A stretch of 22,692 nt of DNA, from the NCBI GenBank assembly GCA_030624785.1, contig JAUXJK010000004.1:1-22692 (forward strand), written 5' to 3'. The notes beneath the pieces are model-generated. The model worked only from the letters and a program-made list of their open reading frames with translations. It was not told the origin of the DNA and ran no database searches. Source of the stretch: Actinomycetes bacterium. Lineage in GTDB: Bacteria > Actinomycetota > Thermoleophilia > Gaiellales > Gaiellaceae. Shown here piece by piece: positions 12,857-21,047 of the stretch (the first letter of the stretch is position 1; every line of letters starts with the position of its first letter). The translations under genes and the position numbers were made by a program.

Positions 12857-14131
12857 CTAGCGGCCAGGAAACACACTCCAGCCGGGATAGACCGCTTGAT
12901 CGCCGAGCTCCTCCTCGATGCGCAAGAGCTGGTTGTACTTCGCGACCCGGTCAGTACGCGATGGAGCGCCAGTCTTGATCTGACCGGCGTTGACCGCGAC
13001 CGCCAGGTCGGCGATCGTCGTGTCTTCGGTCTCACCAGAGCGATGACTGATCACCGCCGTGTACGACGCTTCGCGCGCGAGCTCTATCGCGTCGAGGGTC
13101 TCGGAGAGCGTCCCAATCTGGTTCACCTTGACGAGAATGCTATTCGCCACACCCTCGCTGATCCCGCGGCGCAGACGTTCCGTGTTGGTCACGAATAGGT
13201 CGTCACCGACAATCTGGACGGAATCCCCAAGCCGCTGGGTCAAGGATTGCCAACTTCGCCACTCGTCCTCGGAGAGCCCGTCTTCGAGTGAGAGGATCGG
13301 ATAGTCACGCGCCAACTCCGCGTAGGAGTCGATCATCTCGTCCGGTGAAAGTGCGCGCCCCTCGCCTACGAGCTGATAGCGATCGTCTTTCCAGAGCTCG
13401 GTCGCAGCCGCGTCGAGCGCTATCGCAATGTGCTCGCGGTGACCTGCGCGCTCAGCTGCGGAGAGGATCGCTTCGATGGCCGCCCGACTCGACGGTAGAT
13501 CTGGCGCAAAGCCGCCTTCATCGCCCACGGCAGTCGCGAGACCTTCCTCGTGTAGAAGCGTGCGAAGCTCGTGAAACACCTCCGCGCCCATACGAACAGC
13601 TTCGGAAAACGAGCTCGCCCCGCCAGGAATCAGCATGAACTCCTGAAGGTCGACCGAGTTCTGCGCGTGAGCGCCGCCGTTGATGACGTTCATCATCGGT
13701 ACAGGCAGAACACACGCCTGATCGCCGCCGATCCACGCGTAGAGCGGCACGCGGGCGTCTGCGGCCGCCGCTTTCGCGACAGCGAGAGAACATCCGAGGA
13801 TCGCGTTGGCGCCGAGGCGCGCCTTATTGGGCGTTCCGTCGAGGTCGATGAGTAGATCGTCGATAGAGCGCTGATCGGACGCGTCCTGCCCAATCAACGA
13901 GGAGCGGATCTCCCCACGTACGCCTTCGACGGCGCCCAGGACGGCTTTACCCCGCCAGCCGTCGCCACCATCTCGAAGCTCAACCGCCTCGAACTGCCCC
14001 GTGGAGGCCCCAGAGGGAACCGCTGCCCGCCCGAGCGCGCCTGACTCGAGCTCGATGTCGACCTCCACTGTCGGATTCCCTCGCGAGTCGACGATCTGAC
14101 GCGCACGCACCTCAACAATCTTCGGAGTCAT
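12857..14131 (-). CDS. eno: Enolase
   Basis: A 424-residue glycolytic enzyme interconverting 2-phosphoglycerate and phosphoenolpyruvate. All catalytic parts are visible: the loop SGASTG (40-45), GGAH with H155, E205 in GDEGGFAP, the Mg ligands D240 (IALDAA), E283 (LEDGL) and D310 (VGDD), catalytic K335 (LVKVNQIG), the SHRSGE loop (362-367) and K386. The length is typical. The ATG overlaps the stop of mazG (ATGA). The TAG stop is followed in the same frame by pyruvate kinase with only about 12 to 27 bases between, so the two glycolytic enzymes are tightly linked. In some bacteria enolase also sits in the RNA degradosome; nothing here shows that. Confidence 0.98.
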   Translation of the reverse strand: MTPKIVEVRARQIVDSRGNPTVEVDIELESGALGRAAVPSGASTGQFEAVELRDGGDGWRGKAVLGAVEGVRGEIRSSLIGQDASDQRSIDDLLIDLDGTPNKARLGANAILGCSLAVAKAAAADARVPLYAWIGGDQACVLPVPMMNVINGGAHAQNSVDLQEFMLIPGGASSFSEAVRMGAEVFHELRTLLHEEGLATAVGDEGGFAPDLPSSRAAIEAILSAAERAGHREHIAIALDAAATELWKDDRYQLVGEGRALSPDEMIDSYAELARDYPILSLEDGLSEDEWRSWQSLTQRLGDSVQIVGDDLFVTNTERLRRGISEGVANSILVKVNQIGTLSETLDAIELAREASYTAVISHRSGETEDTTIADLAVAVNAGQIKTGAPSRTDRVAKYNQLLRIEEELGDQAVYPGWSVFPGR

Positions 14132-14892
14132 TCCGCGCTCCCTTCTTCCTGCTTCGCCCGGTCAAAGTAGTGATCCTGGTCCGCTAGTGACATGGCAGCG
14201 AAATCACGGCCGTCAGCGGCGGCGTACGCTTCGGCAGTCTCGACGCGTACGACGAACCGTCGGCTCGCGGTCCGTAGAGCGACCTCTGCGTCGACGTCGC
14301 ACCTACGCGCCACATTTACGACCGCGAACAAAAGGTCTCCGAGTTCTGCTTCGACTGCGGGATCGGCCGGCCCGTCGGGCTCACGAGACATCTTGGCTTG
14401 CGCTTCGCGCACCTCGCCAAGCTCCTCGTCGACGTCGGCGAGCGCACCCGCGACGTCGGCGTAGTCGAATCCCACGCTGGAGGCCCGTCGCTGCACTTTG
14501 CGTGCATATGCGAGCGACGGCAGATTGCCTGGCACGTGGTGGAAGATTCCCTCTCGTCCTTCATCTGTCGTTTTGATGCTCTCCCAACGCCGCCGCACAT
14601 CTGCCGCCGTCTCGAGCTCGACATCACCGAACACGTGCGGATGCCGTCGCACGAGTTTTCGGTGGACATCATCGGCGACGTCCGCGAGACCACCGGACCC
14701 ACGCTCATCCAGGAGCAGCGCGAGAAAGAAGCTCTGGAAGAGTAGATCTCCAAGCTCGTCCCGAAGCTTGAGATCGTCACCGTCCGTGGCTGCATCCGCG
14801 ACCTCGTAGGCCTCTTCAATTGTGTGCGGCACGATCGAACGAACCGTCTGTTGCCGATCCCAGGGACACTCGATACGGAGACGCTCTGTCAG
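14128..14892 (-). CDS. mazG: MazG nucleoside triphosphate pyrophosphohydrolase, start unclear
   Basis: Hydrolyses (d)NTPs to NMPs and pyrophosphate, a house-cleaning role and in some bacteria a modulator of ppGpp. Two all-alpha MazG modules are visible: IECPWDRQQTVRSIVPHTIE with EEAYEV and DELGDLLFQ (the ExxE...ExxD metal site), and a second with DVDEELGEVREA and ELGDLLFAVVNVARR. The segment WESIK and the stretch between them match E. coli MazG. A GTG at 14832 is the first ordinary start but would cut off the CPWD motif and the first helix. The frame is open upstream to a TGA at 14991-14989 without any ATG, GTG or TTG. I use CTG at 14892 (254 residues) as a guess. Its stop overlaps the enolase start (ATGA). 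Confidence 0.88.
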   Translation of the reverse strand: MTERLRIECPWDRQQTVRSIVPHTIEEAYEVADAATDGDDLKLRDELGDLLFQSFFLALLLDERGSGGLADVADDVHRKLVRRHPHVFGDVELETAADVRRRWESIKTTDEGREGIFHHVPGNLPSLAYARKVQRRASSVGFDYADVAGALADVDEELGEVREAQAKMSREPDGPADPAVEAELGDLLFAVVNVARRCDVDAEVALRTASRRFVVRVETAEAYAAADGRDFAAMSLADQDHYFDRAKQEEGSAE

Positions 14893-14942
14893 CGCCTGGA
14901 GCTTGACGAGCGAGTGTGCGAGTTGCTCGTCGCGAGTCGACG

Positions 14943-16172
14943 CTACGGCGCTGACCCTTCGGTGCCCTCGCCCTCCGGAACCTCTGCGTCATCGATCGGG
15001 CTGGCTGGCGGCGCAAAACCGGGCGCGTACAGAATCTTGGCACCGTACTTTGCATCGATAGCTGCAAGCCACAGATCGACCACTTCGGCTTCGCGGTCGC
15101 GCCGGACGAGACCCTCGACCTGGTCGCGGACTTCCTCGAACGTCTGGGTGCCCTCGGGCGTCGCATCTTCGAGCGCCTGGATGATGTGCCATCCGAACTG
15201 CGTCTCGACAGGATCCGAGATTTCTCCGGTCTCGAGCCCGAAGGCCACCTCGTCAAACTCCGGAACGGACAGTCCTCGTACGGCCGTGTAGGCGCCGCCC
15301 TCAACTGCGGTCCCTTCATCGATCGAGTTCTCTTCAGCGAGGGTCGCAAAGTCGCCGCCGTTGTCGAGCTGCACCTTCAGCGCATCCGCCTCGCCTTTTG
15401 TCTCGACGAGAATATGCGCGACCTCGCGACTCTCTGGTGACGTAAAGCTCTCGGCGTTCTCCTCGTAATAGGCCTCGACCACGGCATCGTCAAGTGTGAT
15501 CGCCTGCGTCACTCGCTCGAAGAGGCTGTCGGTCAGCTGTTGGAACTTGATGTCCGCGAACACCTGCTCTTCGGTGAGACCTTGATTCTCGAGCTCTTCC
15601 TGGTAGCGCTCGTCGTCGCCCTCGAAGAACTGCTCTCGAAGCTCGACAAGCTGGGCCTCGACGTCTTCGTCACTGATCACGACACCGATCGCTTCGGCTT
15701 CCTGCGAAAACGTCTCGCGCCGGACAAGGAAATCAATGAGCTGGTTCTTTACGGTCTCGTACTCGGGCGTACCCGCGCTTGGAAACTCGCCACCCTGGTT
15801 CACGGTGGTTAGCTCGCGCTGGCTGATCAGCTGATCGAACGCAGCCTGCTCGACCACACCATCGCCGACGACGGCGATCGCGCCGGCCGGGACACTTGTG
15901 GGCGTTGGAACGTCGTTCGAGGCGATCGACAGCTCCGCAGGAGTAGGTTCTGCAGACACCGGCTCAGGCTCTCCACCGGCTGGCTCAGCGGGAGCTGGCT
16001 CCTCGGTAGGCGTTGGTTCTTCGACTGGCGCCGGCGACGCGTCGGTCGTCTCGGCGGGTGGTGGCGCTGTTTCGCTCGCCTCGCCGTCGTCGCCGCCACC
16101 ACATGCAGCGACCGCGAAGGCAACTGCGAAGCAGGCAACGAGAGGCAGAATGGAGGTTCGAAGGCGGCTCAT
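14943..16172 (-). CDS. Lipoprotein peptidyl-prolyl isomerase/foldase (PrsA/SurA type, parvulin domain)
   Basis: A protein of about 409 residues that should help secreted proteins fold outside the membrane. The signal peptide ends in a lipobox (VAAC, C24). A linker rich in Pro, Glu, Thr and Ala follows (about residues 30-90). Then comes a SurA N-terminal-like chaperone region with IAVVGDGVVEQAAFDQLI and VKNQLIDFLVRRETFSQEA, and a parvulin domain starting at REVAHILVETKGEA and ending with QFGWHIIQ. The start ATG at 16172 lies seven bases after the mfd stop; a longer frame exists but begins inside mfd. A protein in this place between mfd and mazG is not in the mycobacterial order I recall. Catalytic activity of the parvulin domain is assumed, not shown. 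Confidence 0.9.
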   Translation of the reverse strand: MSRLRTSILPLVACFAVAFAVAACGGGDDGEASETAPPPAETTDASPAPVEEPTPTEEPAPAEPAGGEPEPVSAEPTPAELSIASNDVPTPTSVPAGAIAVVGDGVVEQAAFDQLISQRELTTVNQGGEFPSAGTPEYETVKNQLIDFLVRRETFSQEAEAIGVVISDEDVEAQLVELREQFFEGDDERYQEELENQGLTEEQVFADIKFQQLTDSLFERVTQAITLDDAVVEAYYEENAESFTSPESREVAHILVETKGEADALKVQLDNGGDFATLAEENSIDEGTAVEGGAYTAVRGLSVPEFDEVAFGLETGEISDPVETQFGWHIIQALEDATPEGTQTFEEVRDQVEGLVRRDREAEVVDLWLAAIDAKYGAKILYAPGFAPPASPIDDAEVPEGEGTEGSAP

Positions 16173-16179
16173 GTGGGCA

Positions 16180-19100
16180 CTACGAGGCGAGTACAGCGAG
16201 GATAGCATCGGCTAGGTCCAGTGCATCCGTTAGTGAATCGACGCGCATTGAGATCTCCTGTCTGGCGCTTGAGTACACCGCCGTATCGGCAAGAGCCCGC
16301 AGGCCCTTGAGTTCTGAAGAGCCCAGAATCACCTTGCCGATCGTCGCCTTGCCTCCTCGAAACACGAGGTAATCGACGCCAATCTGCGCGATCGTCAGCT
16401 TCGCTCGCTGAATGCCGAAGAGATTGCCGACAGGCTCTGGAATCGGCCCGAACCGGTCCTCGGTCGCCGCCTCGAGCTCGCGCAGCTCCTCTTCGTTTTG
16501 CACGAGAGTCAGCCGCCGATGGAGGTCGATCTTCATTGCCTCAACGTCGATGTAGTCGGATGGCACGTACGCATCGATCGCCGCATCGACCCTCACAGGC
16601 CGCGTTGCGATCGCGCGAGTTCCGTCGAGCTCGGCCACCGCCTCATTGAGCAGCTCGACGTAGAGCTCGAAGCCGATTGCGGCTACATGGCCAGACTGCT
16701 CGTCCCCGAGCAGATTCCCGGCGCCACGTATCTCGAGGTCGCGCATCGCGATCGCGAAGCCACTGCCGAGCTCGGTGTGGTCCGCAAGCGTCGCAAGGCG
16801 CGCACGCGCCTCGGGGCTGAGCTCGCTGGCGTCGGGGTAGAACAGGTAGGCGTGGGCGACCACGTCGCTACGCCCCACGCGACCCCGAAGCTGGTAGAGC
16901 TGAGACAGACCCAACGCGTCGGAACGCTCAACGATCAACGTATTGGCTTCTGGAATGTCCAGCCCAGATTCGATGATCGTCGTCGACACAAGAACGTCGA
17001 CCTCGCCCTGGACGAACCGCATCATGACGTCTTCGAGCTCACGCTCACCGAGCTGCCCATGGCCGACGAGGAAGCTCAAGTCGGGACAAAGCTGTCGCAG
17101 TCTCTCCGCTGCCTCGTCGATCGTCTCAACGCGGTTGTGGAGAAAAAAGGAGCGGCCGCCGCGTTCCCGTTCGCGGTAAAGCGCCTGAGAGATGAGCTCG
17201 TCGTCATACTCGCCGACGTGGGTGCGGATCGGGCGGCGTCCCTCGGGCGGCGTCGCGATCACACTGATGTCTCTTAGACCCGCGAGCGACATGTGCAACG
17301 TGCGGGGAATCGGTGTCGCCGACATGGCGAGCACGTCGATCTCGTTGCGTAGTTGACGCAGTATCTCCTTCTGAGCGACGCCAAAACGCTGCTCCTCGTC
17401 GACAACGACGAGGCCGAGTTGCTTTGGAATTACGTCGCGCGAGAGCACGCGGTGCGTACCCACAAGCACATCGATCTCGCCGTTGGCGAATGCTGCAAGG
17501 CTCTTCTTGATCTGCGCGGGCCGCCGAAACCGAGAGACCATCTCGACGTTGACAGGGAGATCTCGGAATCGCTCTCTGAAAGTGTTCCAGTGCTGTTGCG
17601 CGAGCACGGTCGTTGGAGCGAGCACCAGCGTCTGTTTGCTGTTGACGGTCGCGATCATCGCCGCGCGAACCGCAATCTCCGTCTTTCCGAACCCGACGTC
17701 GCCGCAGATGAGCCTGTCCATGGGCCGCGCTGATTCCATGTCTTCTTTGACAGCGTCAACTCCCAGCGCCTGATCGGGTGTCTCTTCGAACGGAAAGGTT
17801 GCTTCGAGTTGGGCGAGCAACTCGTCCGAGGTGTCGTACCTGTGACCCTCGACGCGCTGCCGGCGCGCGTAGAGGTCGAGTAGTTCGCCAGCCAGCTCGT
17901 GCGCACCAGCACGCGCGCGTGTCTTGATCGTCTGCCAGCTCTTGCCCCCGAGCTTCGACAGCTTCGGCGTCGCTCCACCGCCCCCGACGTAGCGTGAGAT
18001 CTTGCCGATCTGCTCATGCGGTACGTAGAGCCTGTCATCTCCTTTGAAGGCGACGTTGAGGTAGTCGCGTGTTACATCGGAGACCGTCTTCGTTTCGAAG
18101 CCCTCGAGAAGTCCGACGCCATGGTCTTCGTGCACGACGAAATCGCCGCTCCGAAGGTCGGCGAAGGATTGGAGCGCTCTGCCGACACGACCCTCAGCGC
18201 TGGGTCGACGCCGTCGGAAGACGCGGCTCTCGGGGATCAACGCGAAACGAAGCTCGCGTACGACAACGCCCTTGCGCGCACCGCTGATCGCGAAATAGAC
18301 ACCCGGATCCTCCGGCAAGGCATCCGCGCCCTCGGCAAGCCAGCGCACCTCGGTGCGACGCAGGAGCGAGGCCTGTCGTTGAGCCTCGCCCTGGTGCTGA
18401 AAGCTCACTATGACTCGCAGATCGGAGTTGACCAGGCTGCCCAGCTGTCGCTCGATCTCGACGAGCCCACGAGCAGCGAGCGCTGGCGGCTGCGCCTCGA
18501 ATACGTGCGGCTGCCCGTCAGGCAACGCGGACGCCGCGATCGATCCTCGAGTACTCGGCGCCGAGAGCCCCTCCTCCTCGATCGCCTTGAGCACCGCACC
18601 GAGCTCCCACACGACGTCGCAGGATGCGAACGGCAGCACCAGGTCGCCTGGCACAGCCTCGTCGGCGCTCGGGTCTGGGGCACCCTCATCGTCGAGTAGT
18701 TCGACACGACGCTCGCTCGCCGGATAGATGGTCGCGCCGGACAGAGCGCGAATTGTCCGCTGTGTGAACGGCGAGAAGGCTCGCAGACTCTCTACTTCAT
18801 CGCCCAGCAGATCGATGCGAATTGGTTCGCGCCCCGTCGAGGGGTAGACGTCGACCAGACCACCACGAACGGCGAGCTGCCCGCGTTCCTCGACCCTCTC
18901 GACGTGTTCGTAGCCGGCCTCCACCAGCATCTCGACGAGCTGTTCGACTGGAGCCTCCGCCCCCACGGTCAGCTCGACTGCACGAGTGCGTTCCGCCGAG
19001 GGCGCCATCCCCTCGGCATAGCCGAGGCCAGATACGCAGATCAAACCGCCCCGTGAGGCTACGTCGAGTGCGCGCGCACGCTCGCCCACCAAGTGAACAG

Positions 19101-19422
19101 GCGGTTTCAGCCCGCTGCCGTGGCGGACGCCCCGCGAAGTGAACACTCCGACGTCGTCCTCTCCGAGATACCACGACGCCGCCTCCGCAAGATCGCGAGC
19201 GTCACCATCGTCCGGCAAGAGCACGACAAGGCCCGGCGCGTCTTCGGCATCCGCCGAACCAGCGGCTCGGACGAGCTGGAGTGCAGCCAGAAATATCGGC
19301 AGGACGGGCTCAGACAGTCGCACCGCTCCCGGCTCCTCGAGAAACAGAGCGAAGCGCTCAGACGCCGCGAACTCCCGCGCAATCACCTCCAGCTCGCCGC
19401 CGACGACGACCTTGGTGCTCAT
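16180..19422 (-). CDS. mfd: Transcription-repair coupling factor Mfd
   Basis: A 1080-residue ATP-driven DNA translocase that dislodges RNA polymerase stalled at lesions and recruits UvrA. Order of parts: an N-terminal UvrB-like region (about 1-350, with a partly degenerate helicase core), a CarD-like RNA polymerase interaction domain (GDFVVHEDHGVGLLEGF, about 420-490), a RecG-like translocase with Walker A GDVGFGKT (574-581) and DEEQRFG (675-681), motif III SATPIPRTL, motif VI QLRGRVGRSD, and a C-terminal TRCF domain ending near YVPSDYIDVEAMK. The ATG at 19422 overlaps the TGA of pth (ATGA); the frame extends nine codons further upstream without support. The foldase gene follows after seven bases. 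All main domains are intact. Confidence 0.97.
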   Translation of the reverse strand: MSTKVVVGGELEVIAREFAASERFALFLEEPGAVRLSEPVLPIFLAALQLVRAAGSADAEDAPGLVVLLPDDGDARDLAEAASWYLGEDDVGVFTSRGVRHGSGLKPPVHLVGERARALDVASRGGLICVSGLGYAEGMAPSAERTRAVELTVGAEAPVEQLVEMLVEAGYEHVERVEERGQLAVRGGLVDVYPSTGREPIRIDLLGDEVESLRAFSPFTQRTIRALSGATIYPASERRVELLDDEGAPDPSADEAVPGDLVLPFASCDVVWELGAVLKAIEEEGLSAPSTRGSIAASALPDGQPHVFEAQPPALAARGLVEIERQLGSLVNSDLRVIVSFQHQGEAQRQASLLRRTEVRWLAEGADALPEDPGVYFAISGARKGVVVRELRFALIPESRVFRRRRPSAEGRVGRALQSFADLRSGDFVVHEDHGVGLLEGFETKTVSDVTRDYLNVAFKGDDRLYVPHEQIGKISRYVGGGGATPKLSKLGGKSWQTIKTRARAGAHELAGELLDLYARRQRVEGHRYDTSDELLAQLEATFPFEETPDQALGVDAVKEDMESARPMDRLICGDVGFGKTEIAVRAAMIATVNSKQTLVLAPTTVLAQQHWNTFRERFRDLPVNVEMVSRFRRPAQIKKSLAAFANGEIDVLVGTHRVLSRDVIPKQLGLVVVDEEQRFGVAQKEILRQLRNEIDVLAMSATPIPRTLHMSLAGLRDISVIATPPEGRRPIRTHVGEYDDELISQALYRERERGGRSFFLHNRVETIDEAAERLRQLCPDLSFLVGHGQLGERELEDVMMRFVQGEVDVLVSTTIIESGLDIPEANTLIVERSDALGLSQLYQLRGRVGRSDVVAHAYLFYPDASELSPEARARLATLADHTELGSGFAIAMRDLEIRGAGNLLGDEQSGHVAAIGFELYVELLNEAVAELDGTRAIATRPVRVDAAIDAYVPSDYIDVEAMKIDLHRRLTLVQNEEELRELEAATEDRFGPIPEPVGNLFGIQRAKLTIAQIGVDYLVFRGGKATIGKVILGSSELKGLRALADTAVYSSARQEISMRVDSLTDALDLADAILAVLAS

Positions 19423-20021
19423 CCACCGCCCTCGCCGTTGATGTCGCATTGGGCCGCCTCGAGGCCGTCTTTCGCGAGAAGCTCGACGCCGTCGGAAGCC
19501 CGACTGACGATTCCGTCCACATCGATCTCGGCAGCGAACGGCGAGAGGACGTAGTCGGCTACCGACCGGCGATCGCCTCGGCCAGGGCGACCGACACCGA
19601 TTCGCAGTCGCAGAAACTCCGGCGCCTTGATGTGCGCGACAACAGACTTCAAGCCCTTGTGCCCGGCGAGCCCGCCACCTGCCCGCAGCTGGATGCGACC
19701 CACGGGAAGATCGACCTCATCGTGGATCACGAGCAGGCACTCGGGCGGAAGCTTGTAGAACCGCATCGCCGGCCCCACCGACCGACCGGACTCGTTCATA
19801 TAGGTGAGTGGCTGAAGCAGCACGACTCGAACCTGATCGATCCTGACGGAACTAACGTTTCCGGAAAACTTTCCCTTGACGTCGCCCGAGTATCGCCGTG
19901 CCAACTCCTCAATGACCCTGAAGCCGACGTTGTGCGGCGTTCCCTCGTACCGACGCTCGGGGTTGCCAAGACCGGCTACTAGCAAGTCGATGGACGGAGC
20001 ACTGCGACCTAGTAGTCGCAT
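19419..20021 (-). CDS. pth: Peptidyl-tRNA hydrolase
   Basis: A 200-residue enzyme that frees tRNA from peptides that dropped off the ribosome. Motifs: VAGLGNPE with N20, YEGTPHNVGF with catalytic H30, PLTYMNESG with N76, VIHDEVDLP with D101, and GGGLAGHKGLKS. In the last, Lys122 replaces the Asn of the usual GHNGLK (E. coli N114), a residue known to contact substrate. The ATG at 20021 has GAGG seven bases upstream, and the eleven N-terminal residues before IDLLVAGLGN are a small extension. It lies 81 bases after the L25 gene and overlaps mfd by ATGA. The L25-pth-mfd order is widespread. Confidence 0.96.
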   Translation of the reverse strand: MRLLGRSAPSIDLLVAGLGNPERRYEGTPHNVGFRVIEELARRYSGDVKGKFSGNVSSVRIDQVRVVLLQPLTYMNESGRSVGPAMRFYKLPPECLLVIHDEVDLPVGRIQLRAGGGLAGHKGLKSVVAHIKAPEFLRLRIGVGRPGRGDRRSVADYVLSPFAAEIDVDGIVSRASDGVELLAKDGLEAAQCDINGEGGG

Positions 20022-20102
20022 GATGAGACCTCGTAGCCTCTCGCTCTCTGACGCATGTTCCCCGGCAGACAGACCCTTCGCTCCCAGGCCCGGCGAGTCG
20101 AG

Positions 20103-20792
20103 CTACGAGTCGGCGTCGCCTTCCGAACCGGTCTCGTCGTCGTCGCCCTCGCCGGCTTCGTCCCCGTCTTCGGACTCGTCGCCTTCGAGACCCTCCTCGT
20201 CTTCAACGACAGCCTCGACGAGTGTGACGCGCGTTACAGCGACAGTGAGAACGATTGAATCGGGATCGTCAAGAATCGTGACACCTTCGGGTACCTCGAT
20301 GTCAGCGACCGTGCGAGACTCGCCAAGCTGCATCCCTTCGATGCTGACCTCGACGAGGTCAGGGATATCGAGCGGGAGCCCTTCGACATTGAGCTCGCGC
20401 TGGACGATGTTGAGGATTCCGCCTTCAAGCACGCCTGGCGCCTGGCCAGTCGTTTCGATGGCCACGCTGCTCTGGATGGCCTGATCGAGCTTGATCTCCT
20501 GCAGGTCGATATGAAGCAATTTCGCCCGCGTGGGGTGAAGCTGGTAATCCTTCACCACTGCGTGAAGATCGCCGGCACCGTTCTCGAAAGCGAGCTGGAA
20601 GATCGCGTTGAGACGCTCACCACCGGCCGTCGCTCGCCGCAGCTCGCGCTCAACGACATAGAACGGTTGCGGATCACTTCCCTGCCCGTAGATCACGCCG
20701 GGAATGAGTCCTTCGCTACGCATACGCCGCGCAGCGCGGCTTCCGGCCGGCGCGCGCTCGTGCAGCTCAAGCTGAATTCGCTCGCTCGTCAT
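20103..20792 (-). CDS. rplY: 50S ribosomal protein L25/general stress protein Ctc
   Basis: A 229-residue 5S rRNA-binding protein of the large subunit. The N-terminal L25 domain reads LELHERAPAGSRAARRMRSE, then GLIPGVIYG and VKDYQLHPTRAKLLHIDLQE; the second beta domain (TL5/Ctc type) includes IVQRELNVEGLP and DIPDLVEVSIEGM. The tail is highly acidic (EGLEGDESEDGDEAGEGDDD), as in many actinobacterial Ctc proteins. The chosen start is ATG at 20792, where the family homology begins; the frame runs 37 codons further upstream through unrelated sequence. TACAAT lies ten bases before the ATG and no Shine-Dalgarno is seen. It is the first gene of the long leftward run. Confidence 0.96.
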   Translation of the reverse strand: MTSERIQLELHERAPAGSRAARRMRSEGLIPGVIYGQGSDPQPFYVVERELRRATAGGERLNAIFQLAFENGAGDLHAVVKDYQLHPTRAKLLHIDLQEIKLDQAIQSSVAIETTGQAPGVLEGGILNIVQRELNVEGLPLDIPDLVEVSIEGMQLGESRTVADIEVPEGVTILDDPDSIVLTVAVTRVTLVEAVVEDEEGLEGDESEDGDEAGEGDDDETGSEGDADS

Positions 20793-20802
20793 GCGGCCAG
20801 AG

Positions 20803-20808
20803 ATTGTA
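20803..20808 (-). promoter_or_regulatory. -10 element (TACAAT) heading the L25-pth-mfd run
   Basis: TACAAT lies ten bases before the ATG at 20792, giving a predicted leader of only about three or four bases. The same hexamer precedes the L,D-transpeptidase gene. No good -35 was found. The 227-base divergent gap (20793-21019) shows no other gene. Confidence 0.5.
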
Positions 20809-21014
20809 GCCAACAATGTCGCTGGCAGACGAAGAATGCGCCGATTGGTGTCGGTGGGCCATGCAGTGGCAAACTCGACCTGACCCGTTTGAGGGACGCA
20901 CATCGGGTCATTTCGCTCAAGACTGCGAGCTGACGGCGCCCTGCTTCAGCGGTGCGACTCTCACAACAGATGACGTATCCATCCCCACTACCGGGCGCAC
21001 CGCCAGACGTGAGT

Positions 21015-21047
21015 CTCACGTGAGCGTCTCCGCATCTCAGGAGACGC
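21015..21047. promoter_or_regulatory. Palindrome over the start codon plus downstream hairpin of the cyclic-di-GMP gene
   Basis: CTCACGTGAG (21015-21024) is a perfect 10-base palindrome containing the GTG start, preceded by a further GTGAG arm at 21009. Directly after it GCGTCTCC and GGAGACGC (21024-21031, 21040-21047) form an 8-bp stem with an 8-base loop inside the first codons. The GTG would be partly buried in such structures, so control of translation or an operator is possible. Confidence 0.45.

Noticed and set aside
16498..17277. A 259-codon plus-strand open frame, with others at 18016-18699 and 19281-19982, opposite mfd and pth.
   Set aside because: All lie antisense to intact Mfd or Pth motifs and resemble no protein family.
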